From Acanthamoeba sp. SK_2022b (Eukaryota > Discosea > Longamoebia > Acanthamoebidae): a stretch of DNA of 54,169 bases. Made by a program: the position numbers and the translations under genes. Below, piece by piece: positions 17,925-26,325 of this stretch (position 1 is the stretch's first letter; each line of letters opens with the position of its first letter). The DNA lies in contig JANDJZ010000443.1 in NCBI GenBank assembly GCA_027943245.1, forward strand, positions 1-54,169, given 5' to 3'. The notes below the pieces were generated by a model. The model ran no database searches. It was not told the origin of the DNA and saw nothing but the letters and a program-made list of their open reading frames with translations.

Positions 17925-18661
17925 GCACCGACCTCCTGGCCGTCCGGGGCGTCTCCAAGCGCTTCGGTCGCGTCGTGACCGCCACCGACGTGTCGTTCAG
18001 CGTGGCCGCCGGCGAGGTGCTCGGCGTGGTCGGGCCGAACGGGGCGGGCAAGTCGACCATGCTCGACATGGTCAACGGCACCCAGCGCCCCGACTCCGGC
18101 TCGGTGCTGTTGGACGGCCAGGACGTCACCTCGCTCGACGCCGCGGCGCGTGGTCGCCGCGGTGTCGGGCGGACGTTCCAGGTGCCCCGCCCGTTCGGCG
18201 GCCTGACCGTCTTCGAGAACGTCCTCGTCGGGGCCACGTTCGCCGGACGCCACCGCGGCAAGGACGCCCACCGCGCCGCCCTCGAGGCGGTCGAGCGCAC
18301 CGGCATGGGCCACCTCGCCAACACCCAGGCCGGCGGCCTGCGCCTGCTCGACCGCAAGCGGCTCGAGCTGGCCCGCGCCCTGGCCACCGGCCCCCGGCTG
18401 ATCCTGCTCGACGAGATCGCCGGCGGGCTCACCGAGGCCGAGCTGCCCGAGCTCGTCGGGCTCATCGCCGACCTGCGCGACGCCGGCCTCGGTGTCGTCT
18501 GGATCGAGCACATCGTCCACGCGCTGCTGTCGGTCGTCGACCGGCTCATGTGCCTGGCCATGGGGGAGGTCGTGGCCATCGGCGACCCGCACGCGGTCAT
18601 GCGCAGCCCCGAGGTCGTCGAGGTCTACCTCGGCAGCATCCCCGAGAGCGGTGTGCGATGA
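17921..18661 (+). CDS. ABC transporter ATP-binding protein, LivG type
   Basis: One of two ATPases that drive the importer from the cytoplasmic face. The 246-aa protein has Walker A VGPNGAGKST in its first 45 residues, a Q-loop region RTFQVPRPFGGL and Walker B LILLDEIAGG. The ABC signature is unusual: the segment before Walker B reads LRLLDRKRLELARAL, so the canonical LSGGQ is replaced, as LivG proteins often tolerate (LSYG/LPYG-like forms). GTG 17921 overlaps the preceding stop (GTGA). Confidence 0.92.
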   Translation: MSTDLLAVRGVSKRFGRVVTATDVSFSVAAGEVLGVVGPNGAGKSTMLDMVNGTQRPDSGSVLLDGQDVTSLDAAARGRRGVGRTFQVPRPFGGLTVFENVLVGATFAGRHRGKDAHRAALEAVERTGMGHLANTQAGGLRLLDRKRLELARALATGPRLILLDEIAGGLTEAELPELVGLIADLRDAGLGVVWIEHIVHALLSVVDRLMCLAMGEVVAIGDPHAVMRSPEVVEVYLGSIPESGVR

Positions 18662-19389
18662 GCCTGCTCGAGCTGACCGGCGTCGACGCCCACTACGGCG
18701 AGCTGCAGGCCCTGCACGGGCTCGACCTGCACGTGGACGAGGGCGAGACGCTCGCCGTCGTCGGTGCCAACGGCGCCGGCAAGTCCACCCTGCTCAAGAC
18801 CATCGCCGGCGTCCTGAAGCCCACGTCCGGCACCGTCGCCTTCGACGGCCAGGACGTCGCCCGGGTGCCCGACTTCCAGCGGGTGCGCCTCGGCATGGCC
18901 CTGGTGCCCGAGGGCCGGCGCATCTTCGGCTCGCTGACGGTCGAGGAGAACCTGCTCGTCGGCGCCTACACGCGGTCGGGGCGCAAGGCGTCCCGGCGCA
19001 GCGGACCCTGGGACCTCGCCGCGGTCTACGAGGCGTTCCCGCTGCTGGCCGACCGGCGCACCCGCACCGGCGGCTACCTGTCCGGCGGCGAGCAGCAGGC
19101 CACCGCGATCGGCCGCGCCCTCATGTCCAACCCGCGGCTGCTGCTGCTCGACGAGGTCTCGCTCGGCCTGGCGCCGGTCGTCGTCCAGGACATCTACGCC
19201 GCGCTGCCGCACATCTCCACGCGCGGCACCACGGTCCTCGTCGTCGAGCAGGACCTCGGCCAGGCGCTCGCGGTCGCCGACCGTGTCCAGTGCCTGCTCG
19301 AGGGACGCACGGTGCTCGAGGGCCCGGCGTCGGCGGTGAGCCGCGAGCAGGTCGCCGCGGCGTACTTCGGTCTGGAGGAGATCGGATGA
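18658..19389 (+). CDS. ABC transporter ATP-binding protein, LivF type
   Basis: Second ATPase of the importer, 243 aa. Walker A VGANGAGKST, signature LSGGEQQATAIGRAL and Walker B LLLLDEVSLGLAP are all standard for LivF. It pairs with the LivG-type ATPase as a heterodimer beneath the two permeases. It starts at ATG 18658, inside the ATGA overlap with the previous stop, and itself overlaps the first permease by 4 nt, so all subunits are translationally coupled. Confidence 0.93.
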   Translation: MSLLELTGVDAHYGELQALHGLDLHVDEGETLAVVGANGAGKSTLLKTIAGVLKPTSGTVAFDGQDVARVPDFQRVRLGMALVPEGRRIFGSLTVEENLLVGAYTRSGRKASRRSGPWDLAAVYEAFPLLADRRTRTGGYLSGGEQQATAIGRALMSNPRLLLLDEVSLGLAPVVVQDIYAALPHISTRGTTVLVVEQDLGQALAVADRVQCLLEGRTVLEGPASAVSREQVAAAYFGLEEIG

Positions 19390-20255
19390 GCTGGCTCAAC
19401 GCCGTCGTGCAGGGCGTCCTGCTCGGCGGGCAGTACGCGCTGCTGGCGTGCGGGCTCTCGCTCGTCTTCGGCGTCATGCGCATCGTCAACCTGGCCCACG
19501 GCGTCCTCGCCGTCACCGCGGCCTACCTGTCGCTGTGGCTGACGGACGAGCTCGGGCTTCCGCTCGGCCTCGCCCTGCCCGTCTCGGTCGTGGTGTTCGC
19601 CGGCGTCGGCTACGCGCTGCAGCGGGGTCTGCTCAACCGGGCGCTCGGACGCGGTGAGCTGCCGCCCCTGCTGGTGACGTTCGGCCTGTCGGTCGTGGTC
19701 GTGAACCTGCTGCAGGAGCTGGCCACGGCGAACTCGCGCAGCCTGGGCATCGGCTCCCTCGGCACGTCCAGCCTGCGGATCACCGACGGCCTGTCGATCG
19801 GCTGGTTCTCGCTGTTGACGTTCGTCGCCGCGCTCGCCGCCATCGCGCTCATCCAGCTGTTCCTCGCCCGCACGGCGACCGGACGCGCGATGCGCGCCAC
19901 CAGCGACGACCCCGGCGCCGCCCGGCTCATGGGCATCGACGACCGGCACGTCTACGCGCTGGCCACGGCCATCGCGATCGCCAGCGTCGCGGTCGCCGGC
20001 AACTTCCTGGGCATGACCACCCAGTTCACGCCCGGCTACGGCGACCTCGTCCTCATCTTCGCCTTCGAGGCCGTCATCATCGGCGGACTCGGCTCGCTGT
20101 GGGGGACGTTCCTGGGCGGCCTCGTGCTGGGCGTCGCGCAGACCGTCGGCGCGCAGGTCGAGCCGGCCTACGGCGTCCTGTTCGGCCACCTCGTCTTCCT
20201 CGCCGTGTTGGCCTTCCGGCCCAGCGGCCTCATGCCCCGGATGGTGAACGCATGA
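19386..20255 (+). CDS. ABC transporter permease, LivH type
   Basis: Integral membrane subunit of 289 aa with about eight hydrophobic segments. The opening WLNAVVQGVLLGGQYALLAC and the motif RIVNLAHG are typical of LivH permeases, as is the EAA-like loop GLGSLWGTFLGGLVLG near the C-terminus. It would form the translocation pore with the LivM-type permease encoded next. ATG 19386 overlaps the LivF-type stop. Confidence 0.92.
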   Translation: MSWLNAVVQGVLLGGQYALLACGLSLVFGVMRIVNLAHGVLAVTAAYLSLWLTDELGLPLGLALPVSVVVFAGVGYALQRGLLNRALGRGELPPLLVTFGLSVVVVNLLQELATANSRSLGIGSLGTSSLRITDGLSIGWFSLLTFVAALAAIALIQLFLARTATGRAMRATSDDPGAARLMGIDDRHVYALATAIAIASVAVAGNFLGMTTQFTPGYGDLVLIFAFEAVIIGGLGSLWGTFLGGLVLGVAQTVGAQVEPAYGVLFGHLVFLAVLAFRPSGLMPRMVNA

Positions 20256-21286
20256 CCACCCTCGCCACCACGCCCGTCACGACGTCCGCGGTCGACCGCG
20301 GCGGCCGGCGCTCGCTCGTCGGTGCCGTCGCGATGGGCGTCGTCGTCCTCGTGCTCGCCCTGTGGGTGCCCTACAACGTCTCGCTCGGGACGATGTCGGA
20401 GCTCGTCGGCCTGTTCGCGCTGATCGTCCTGGCCACGACGTGGAACCTGCTCGCCGGCTATGGCGGCCTCGTGTCCATCGGCCAGCAGGCGTTCATCGGC
20501 GCCGGCGGCTACGGCGTCATCTACCTCGCCGATCAGGTCGGCGTCCCGCTCGTCGCGGCGATGGTGCTGGCCGCCGTCGTCTGCGGCCTGCTGGCGCTCG
20601 TCACGTCCTTCCTCGTCTTCCGGCTCGTCGGCGGCTACTTCGCCATCGGCACGTGGGTGGTCGCGGAGGTGTTCAAGCTCGTCACCACGCAGGTGGACGA
20701 CCTGGGCGGCGGCTCGGGCCTGTCGCTCGCGGCCTTCCGCGGCGTCGACCGGGTGACGCGCGTGGCCACGGTCTACTGGATCGGCCTGGCCCTCGCCGTG
20801 CTCGTCGTCGTGGCGACGTACCTGCTCATGCGCTCGCCGGTCGGCCTCGGCCTCACCGCCATCCGGGACGACGTGAAGGCGGCGTCCGGCCTCGGCGTGC
20901 GGGTGCGACGCTGGCAGCGGGTCGTCTACGTGGCCGCGTCGGCCGGCGCGGGCCTGGCCGGTGCGCTGATCGCGGTCAACACGCTGCGGGTCAGCCCCGA
21001 CTCGATCTACTCGGTCACCTACAGCGCGTTCATGATCTTCATCGTCGTCATCGGCGGCATCGGGACGATCGAGGGCCCCATCCTCGGCGCGGTCATCTTC
21101 TTCGTGCTGCAGCAGCAGCTGGCCGATGCCGGCACCTGGTACCTCGTCGTGCTGGGCGTCGTCGCGATCGCCGTGGTGCTCGTGGCGCCGCGCGGGCTGT
21201 GGGGCGTGCTGACCCGCGGCCGGCTCGAGCTCTTCCCGGTGGGCCACCGCGTCGTTCCCCGGCGCGGGAGCGGCGCGCGAGAGTAG
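20252..21286 (+). CDS. ABC transporter permease, LivM type
   Basis: Second pore subunit, 344 aa, with many hydrophobic helices. The family signature ATTWNLLAGYGGLVSIGQQAF is present at about residues 50-70, and the cytoplasmic loop GGIGTIEGPILGA lies near the end. It closes the five-gene importer operon. Its terminal TAG lies within the apparent -10 box of the following AraC-type gene, so the regulator can be transcribed on its own as well as by read-through. Confidence 0.92.
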   Translation: MTTLATTPVTTSAVDRGGRRSLVGAVAMGVVVLVLALWVPYNVSLGTMSELVGLFALIVLATTWNLLAGYGGLVSIGQQAFIGAGGYGVIYLADQVGVPLVAAMVLAAVVCGLLALVTSFLVFRLVGGYFAIGTWVVAEVFKLVTTQVDDLGGGSGLSLAAFRGVDRVTRVATVYWIGLALAVLVVVATYLLMRSPVGLGLTAIRDDVKAASGLGVRVRRWQRVVYVAASAGAGLAGALIAVNTLRVSPDSIYSVTYSAFMIFIVVIGGIGTIEGPILGAVIFFVLQQQLADAGTWYLVVLGVVAIAVVLVAPRGLWGVLTRGRLELFPVGHRVVPRRGSGARE

Positions 21287-21289
21287 CAT
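21284..21289 (+). promoter_or_regulatory. -10 box TAGCAT of the leaderless AraC-family gene
   Basis: TAGCAT overlaps the LivM-type stop codon and is followed by 6 nt and ATG 21296, with no Shine-Dalgarno sequence. This predicts a leaderless transcript for the regulator. Confidence 0.5.
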
Positions 21290-21295
21290 CTCGCT

Positions 21296-22279
21296 ATGAC
21301 GCACGTCACACCCGACGCGAGGCCGGCCGAGCCGGTCGCCTTCTCGACCGTCGGGCTGCCCGAGGACCAGCGCCTGGACCTGTGGGAGACCCACAACGCC
21401 GACGCCCTCATCGGCCTGCGCTGCCGGACGCTCTCGGGATCGTCGCTCGAGGCGACCGAGATCAACGTCCAGCTCGAGCACGTGCACCTGGCCCGCGTCA
21501 CCGGCACGTCGCACGTCGTCGAGCGGGACGCCGCCCTCATCCGCGACCGTCCGGCCGAGTCCGTGGCGATGTTCTTCAGCCTCAAGGGCGAGGCGTTCTT
21601 CTACCACGACGACGGCGTGCACGCGGTGCGTCCGGGCCAGCTGCTGCTCTACGACGCCGACCGTCCGTTCGTCCGCGGCTTCGCCCGCGGGCTCGAGGAG
21701 CTCGTGCTCAAGGTGCCGCGTGAGGTCTTCACCGAGGCGACCGGCATCCACGACGTCTCCAAGCCGGTCGTGCTCGGCTTCGCGTCGGGCACCAACTCCT
21801 TCGCGCACGCCCTCGCCCGCCAGGTCGGGGGAGCGGTGCGCGGAGAGTCGCCACGGGCCGTGGACGAGCAGACGCTGCTGCAGCTCGTCGCCGCGCTCGT
21901 CGGGCGCGACGGCGACCAGAACCTGTCGGCCGCCCACCGGGCCGCGGCCCAGGCGTACGTCGAGGAGCACCTGTCCGACCCGTCGCTGTCAGCCGTGCGC
22001 ATCGCCGCCGCCGTCGGCATCAGCTCGCGGCACCTGTCGCGAGTCTTCGCCCAGGTCGGCACGAGCGTGCCCCGATACGTCCTGCTGCGCCGGCTCGAGG
22101 CGGCCCGCCGCCTGCTGGAGAAGCCCGCGGCCACGTCCATGACCATCGCCGAGGTCGCGCACCACTGCGGGTTCAGCAGCGCCGCCCACTTCTCCAACGC
22201 GTTCACGTCGCACTTCGGCGAGCGCGCCAGCGAGGTGCGCCGCATGGCCGCGGTCGCCCGCGCCGTCCCGCTCGACTGA
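21296..22279 (+). CDS. AraC-family transcriptional regulator of the catabolic cluster
   Basis: 327-aa regulator with an N-terminal AraC_binding_2-type cupin (about 20-200; includes FSLKGEAFFYHDDG) and a C-terminal double helix-turn-helix (about 225-320). The HTH carries IAAAVGISSRHLSRVF and the family motif IAEVAHHCGFSSAAHFSNAF. It sits between the importer and the three catabolic enzymes, so it probably senses the phenolic substrate or an intermediate and activates one or both units. The effector is inferred, not seen. Confidence 0.92.
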   Translation: MTHVTPDARPAEPVAFSTVGLPEDQRLDLWETHNADALIGLRCRTLSGSSLEATEINVQLEHVHLARVTGTSHVVERDAALIRDRPAESVAMFFSLKGEAFFYHDDGVHAVRPGQLLLYDADRPFVRGFARGLEELVLKVPREVFTEATGIHDVSKPVVLGFASGTNSFAHALARQVGGAVRGESPRAVDEQTLLQLVAALVGRDGDQNLSAAHRAAAQAYVEEHLSDPSLSAVRIAAAVGISSRHLSRVFAQVGTSVPRYVLLRRLEAARRLLEKPAATSMTIAEVAHHCGFSSAAHFSNAFTSHFGERASEVRRMAAVARAVPLD

Positions 22280-22411
22280 CCCGGCGCTGCCTGGATCGGC
22301 CAGCGCTGCGCGTTCCGGACGAGATCGGCGTCACACCCTCGACGCCCGTCGGACCCCTTCCAAGACTGGTCCTCAGCGCCGGCGTCCGCCCGCGCAGGAA
22401 GGTGGAGATCC

Positions 22412-24214
22412 ATGCCAGCGTTCGAGGACAGCCAGAAGACGACCGAGCTCCCCGCCTCCGGCGTGGTCGAGACGGACGTCCTGGTGGTCGGGTCCGGCCC
22501 GGCCGGCTCGGCGGCCGCGCTCGCCCTGTCGACCCTCGGCATCCCGAACATCATGATCACCAAGTACCGCTGGACGGCGAACACGCCGCGGGCCCACATC
22601 ACCAACCAGCGGGCGATGGAGATGTTCCGCGACCTGGGCATCGAGGACCAGGTGCTGGCCGACGCCACCCCGCACCACCTGGTCGGCGACACGGTCTTCT
22701 GCACGTCCATCGCCGGCGAGGAGATCGGCCGCATCCACACCTGGGGCACCCACCCGGCCCGCGAGGCCGACTACCAGCTGGCGTCGCCGTGCCTCGTGGT
22801 CGACATCCCGCAGACGTACCTGGAGCCGATCCTCGTGCGCAACGCCACCGCCCGCGGGACGCAGTCGCGCTTCTCCACCGAGTACCTCTCGCACACCCAG
22901 GACGAGAACGGCGTGGACGTGCAGGTGCTCGACCGGCTGACCGGCGCCCGCTACACGATCCGCGCCAAGTACCTGATCGGCGCCGACGGGGCCCGCTCCA
23001 AGGTCGCCTCCGACATCGGGCTGCCCTACGAGGGCGCCATGGACATCGCCGGCTCGATGAACATCACCTTCAAGGCCGACATCAGCGCCTACTGCGACCA
23101 CCGTCCGTCGGTCCTGTACTGGGTCGTGCAGCCGGGCTCGAACGTCGGCGGCATCGGCGCCGGTCTCGTGCGCATGGTGCGGCCGTGGGACGAGTGGCTC
23201 ATCGTCTGGGGCTACGACATCAACGAGGAGCCGCCCGTCGTCGACGAGGCCGCGGCTACCCAGATCGTCCGCAACCTGCTCGGCATGCCCGACCTGGACG
23301 TCGAGATCACCGGCACGTCGCTGTGGGGCAACAACGAGATGTACGCGACGCACCTGCAGAAGGGACGCGTCTTCTGCGCCGGCGACGCCATCCACCGGCA
23401 CCCGCCGAGCAACGGGCTGGGCTCCAACACGTCCGTGCAGGACGCCTACAACCTCGCCTGGAAGCTCGCGGCGGTGCTGCGCGGCCAGGCGGGGCCGGAG
23501 CTGCTCGAGACGTACTCGACCGAGCGGGCCCCGGTGGCCGAGCGGATCGTCAAGCGCGCCAACAAGTCCAGCCGCGAGTTCGTCGACCTGTTCGTCGCGC
23601 TCGGGGTGACCGAGGCGCGCACCGAGGCGGACATGATCCGCGCCATCGAGGAGCGCAAGGCGAACACGCCCGAGGGCGCCGCCAAGCGCGAGGCCCTGGT
23701 CAAGGCGATGGAGCTGAAGAACTACGAGTTCAACGCCCACGGCGTCGACCTCGGCCAGTTCTACGAGTCCAGCGCGGTCGTGAGCGAGGGGACCGGCCGT
23801 CCGGTGCCGACCCGCGACCCCGACCTGTACTACGAGATGTCGACCGTGCCGGGCTCGCACCTGCCGCACGCCTGGGTCGGGGACAACACGCGCAAGATGG
23901 CGATGATGGACCTGGCGCCGTACGGACGCTTCACGCTGTTCACCGGCATCACCGGCGAGGCGTGGGAGGACGCCGCGCGGCAGGTCTCCGCCGAGCTCGG
24001 CGTCGACGTCGCCGCGGTGGTCATCGGCCCCGGCCGCGAGGTCACGGACCTGTACTACGACTGGGCGAAGCTGCGCGAGGTCGAGGAGAGCGGCGCGATC
24101 CTCGTGCGTCCGGACAAGCACGTGGCCTGGCGCTCGCACACCCTGCCGCAGGACCCGGCCGCCGCGCTGCGGGACGCCCTGGAGCAGGTGCTCAGCCGCA
24201 GGACGTCGGCATGA
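22412..24214 (+). CDS. FAD-dependent aromatic hydroxylase (TfdB / resorcinol-phenol hydroxylase type)
   Basis: Group A flavoprotein monooxygenase of 600 aa that uses NAD(P)H and O2 to hydroxylate a phenol ortho or para to its OH. Visible motifs: FAD-binding GSGPAG (27-32), the DG motif GADGARS (190-196), the GD motif CAGDAIHRHPP (from 322) and a C-terminal thioredoxin-like domain after about 450. Length and sequence resemble 2,4-dichlorophenol 6-monooxygenase (TfdB) relatives. With a hydroxyquinol dioxygenase two genes on, the product is probably hydroxyquinol, so resorcinol, hydroquinone or a related phenol is the likely substrate (inference). ATG 22412 follows a purine-rich GGAAGGTGGAG. Confidence 0.88.
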   Translation: MPAFEDSQKTTELPASGVVETDVLVVGSGPAGSAAALALSTLGIPNIMITKYRWTANTPRAHITNQRAMEMFRDLGIEDQVLADATPHHLVGDTVFCTSIAGEEIGRIHTWGTHPAREADYQLASPCLVVDIPQTYLEPILVRNATARGTQSRFSTEYLSHTQDENGVDVQVLDRLTGARYTIRAKYLIGADGARSKVASDIGLPYEGAMDIAGSMNITFKADISAYCDHRPSVLYWVVQPGSNVGGIGAGLVRMVRPWDEWLIVWGYDINEEPPVVDEAAATQIVRNLLGMPDLDVEITGTSLWGNNEMYATHLQKGRVFCAGDAIHRHPPSNGLGSNTSVQDAYNLAWKLAAVLRGQAGPELLETYSTERAPVAERIVKRANKSSREFVDLFVALGVTEARTEADMIRAIEERKANTPEGAAKREALVKAMELKNYEFNAHGVDLGQFYESSAVVSEGTGRPVPTRDPDLYYEMSTVPGSHLPHAWVGDNTRKMAMMDLAPYGRFTLFTGITGEAWEDAARQVSAELGVDVAAVVIGPGREVTDLYYDWAKLREVEESGAILVRPDKHVAWRSHTLPQDPAAALRDALEQVLSRRTSA

Positions 24215-25284
24215 GCGCGATGCGGTTCGTCCACCGGACGCTGCCGCAGCGGGTCTCCTTCGGCACCGGTGAGGCGGCGAAGCGGGTGGCCGAGGAGGTC
24301 GCCCTGCTCGGCGCCGAGCGGGTCATGCTGGTGGCCGACCACCGCGAGGACCGGCTCGTCGAGCAGGTGGCGGGCGACCTCCCCGTCGTCCACCGCCAGT
24401 CCGAGGTCGTCATGCACGTGCCGACGACGCTCGCCGAGAGCGCGCGGACGGCGGCCGCCGAGAGCGGCGCGGACGTGCTGGTCACCGTCGGCGGCGGGTC
24501 GACCACGGGCTTGGCCAAGGCGGTCGCGCTGACGACCGGCCTGCCGATCGTCGCCGTGCCCACCACCTACGCGGGGTCCGAGGCGACGGACGTCTGGGGA
24601 CTCACCGAGGACCGCACCAAGACGACCGGCAGCGACGACCGCGTGCTGCCCCGCGCGGTGGTCTACGACGCCGCGCTGACGCTCGACATGCCGGCCCGGC
24701 TCAGCGCCCTGTCCGGGCTGAACGCGCTCGCGCACTGCGTCGACTCGCTGTGGGCGCCGCGGGCCGACCCCATCGCGACCGCCCTGGCGCTCGAGGGGGC
24801 GCGGGCGCTGGACGCCGGGCTGCGCTGCGTCCACGACGACCCGCACGACGTCGAGGGCCGGGAGCAGGCGCTGTACGGGACCTACCTCGCCGCGGTGTCG
24901 TTCGCCGCGGCCGGGTCGGGCCTGCACCACAAGATCTGCCACGTGCTGGGTGGCACGTTCGACCTGCCGCACGCCGACACCCACGCCACCGTCCTGCCCT
25001 ACGTCGTCGCGCACAACGCCCCGCACGCGCCCGAGGCCGACCGGCGGCTGGCCCAGGCACTCGGAAGCGCGTCCGCGCTCGAGGGCGTGGAGTCGCTGCG
25101 GGCCCGCCTGGACGCGCCGCGCAGCCTGGCCGAGCTGGGCATGCCCGAGGACGGCATCGCCGACGCGGTCCGCCGGGTCGTCGCCGTGGCGCCGGCCGAC
25201 AACCCCGGCCCCATCGACCCCGAGCACGTCGAGGCCCTGCTGCGCGCCGCGTGGCACGGCACGGACCCCAGGAGCGCATCGTGA
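24211..25284 (+). CDS. Maleylacetate reductase
   Basis: NAD(P)H-dependent reduction of maleylacetate to 3-oxoadipate, the last step of the hydroxyquinol pathway. The 357-aa protein belongs to the iron-type alcohol dehydrogenase superfamily: nucleotide-binding [33 protein letters not shown] and the characteristic [10 protein letters not shown] with nearby HADTHA histidines. VPTTYAGSE followed by W is typical of maleylacetate reductases. Start ATG 24211 lies in an ATGA overlap with the hydroxylase stop; its own stop overlaps the dioxygenase start. Confidence 0.93.
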   Translation: MSAMRFVHRTLPQRVSFGTGEAAKRVAEEVALLGAERVMLVADHREDRLVEQVAGDLPVVHRQSEVVMHVPTTLAESARTAAAESGADVLVTVGGGSTTGLAKAVALTTGLPIVAVPTTYAGSEATDVWGLTEDRTKTTGSDDRVLPRAVVYDAALTLDMPARLSALSGLNALAHCVDSLWAPRADPIATALALEGARALDAGLRCVHDDPHDVEGREQALYGTYLAAVSFAAAGSGLHHKICHVLGGTFDLPHADTHATVLPYVVAHNAPHAPEADRRLAQALGSASALEGVESLRARLDAPRSLAELGMPEDGIADAVRRVVAVAPADNPGPIDPEHVEALLRAAWHGTDPRSAS

Positions 25285-26183
25285 CCACCGAACCGTCCAC
25301 CTCGCCCGTGTCCGCCGAGCAGCAGGCCCGCGAGGAGGAGCTCGTCGAGACCGTCGTGGCCTCGTTCGTCGGGGCCTCGTCGCCGCGGCTGCGCGAGGTG
25401 ATGGAGTCGCTGACCCGCCACCTGCACGGCTTCATCCGCGAGGTGCGGCTCACCGAGGCCGAGTGGGAGGCCGGCGTCCGGTTCCTCACCGAGTGCGGCC
25501 ACATCACGACCGGGACGCGGCAGGAGTTCATCCTGCTCTCCGACGTCCTCGGTGCGTCCATGCAGACGATCGCGGTCAACAACGAGGCCTACGGCGACGC
25601 CACCGAGGCAACCGTCTTCGGGCCGTTCTTCGTCGAGGACGCGCCGCGGATCGAGCAGGGCGGCGACATGGCGTTCGGCGCCAAGGGGCAGCCGTGCTGG
25701 GTCGAGGGCACCGTCACCGACACCGAGGGACGTCCGGTCGCCGGCGCCCGCATCGAGGTGTGGGAGGCCGACGAGGACGGGTTCTACGACGTCCAGTACG
25801 GCGACGGACGCCAGGCGGCGCGGGCGCACCTGTTCTCCGACGCCGACGGGCGGTACCGGTTCTGGGGCCTGACGCCGACGCCGTACCCGATCCCGCACGA
25901 CGGCCCGGTCGGGCAGATGCTCCAGGCCGTCGGCCGCTCGCCCATGCGCACGTCCCACCTGCACTTCATGGTGACCGCGGACGGCCTGCGCCGGCTGGTG
26001 ACCCACATCTTCGTCGACGGCTGCGAGTACCTGGACTCCGACAGCGTCTTCGGCGTCAAGGAGTCGCTGGTGAAGGACTTCGCCGTGCAGCCGGCGGGCA
26101 CGCCGACGCCGGACGGGCGGGCGGTCGAGGGCGAGTGGGCCCGGGTGCGGTTCGACATCGTCCTGGCTCCGGCGGACGTCTGA
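25281..26183 (+). CDS. Hydroxyquinol 1,2-dioxygenase (intradiol)
   Basis: Fe(III) intradiol ring-cleavage enzyme turning hydroxyquinol into maleylacetate. The 300-aa protein has an N-terminal helical dimerisation domain (about 20-125) and a beta-sandwich catalytic domain. Predicted iron ligands are Tyr169, Tyr202, His226 and His228. Their spacing (33, 24, 2) equals that of the characterised Nocardioides simplex enzyme as I recall it (Tyr164, Tyr197, His221, His223). GTG 25281 overlaps the reductase stop (GTGA). Catechol or chlorocatechol cleavage is less likely, because no cycloisomerase or dienelactone hydrolase gene accompanies it. Confidence 0.92.
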   Translation: MTTEPSTSPVSAEQQAREEELVETVVASFVGASSPRLREVMESLTRHLHGFIREVRLTEAEWEAGVRFLTECGHITTGTRQEFILLSDVLGASMQTIAVNNEAYGDATEATVFGPFFVEDAPRIEQGGDMAFGAKGQPCWVEGTVTDTEGRPVAGARIEVWEADEDGFYDVQYGDGRQAARAHLFSDADGRYRFWGLTPTPYPIPHDGPVGQMLQAVGRSPMRTSHLHFMVTADGLRRLVTHIFVDGCEYLDSDSVFGVKESLVKDFAVQPAGTPTPDGRAVEGEWARVRFDIVLAPADV

Positions 26184-26325
26184 GGTCTCGCCCGGGGGTC
26201 TCCGACCGGCTCGAGGAGCGGCGCTCGGCTCGCGGTGCGGGACGTCGCCGCGTCGTGCACGGGGGTGGGCGCCTTTCGGGACTACGCTCGCTGGGCCGGG
26301 GGACGGACGTGCTTGAGGGAGAGCC

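Noticed and set aside
20168..21970. 600-codon frame antisense to livM/araC
   Set aside because: Same GC artefact; the plus-strand permease and AraC motifs are clear.
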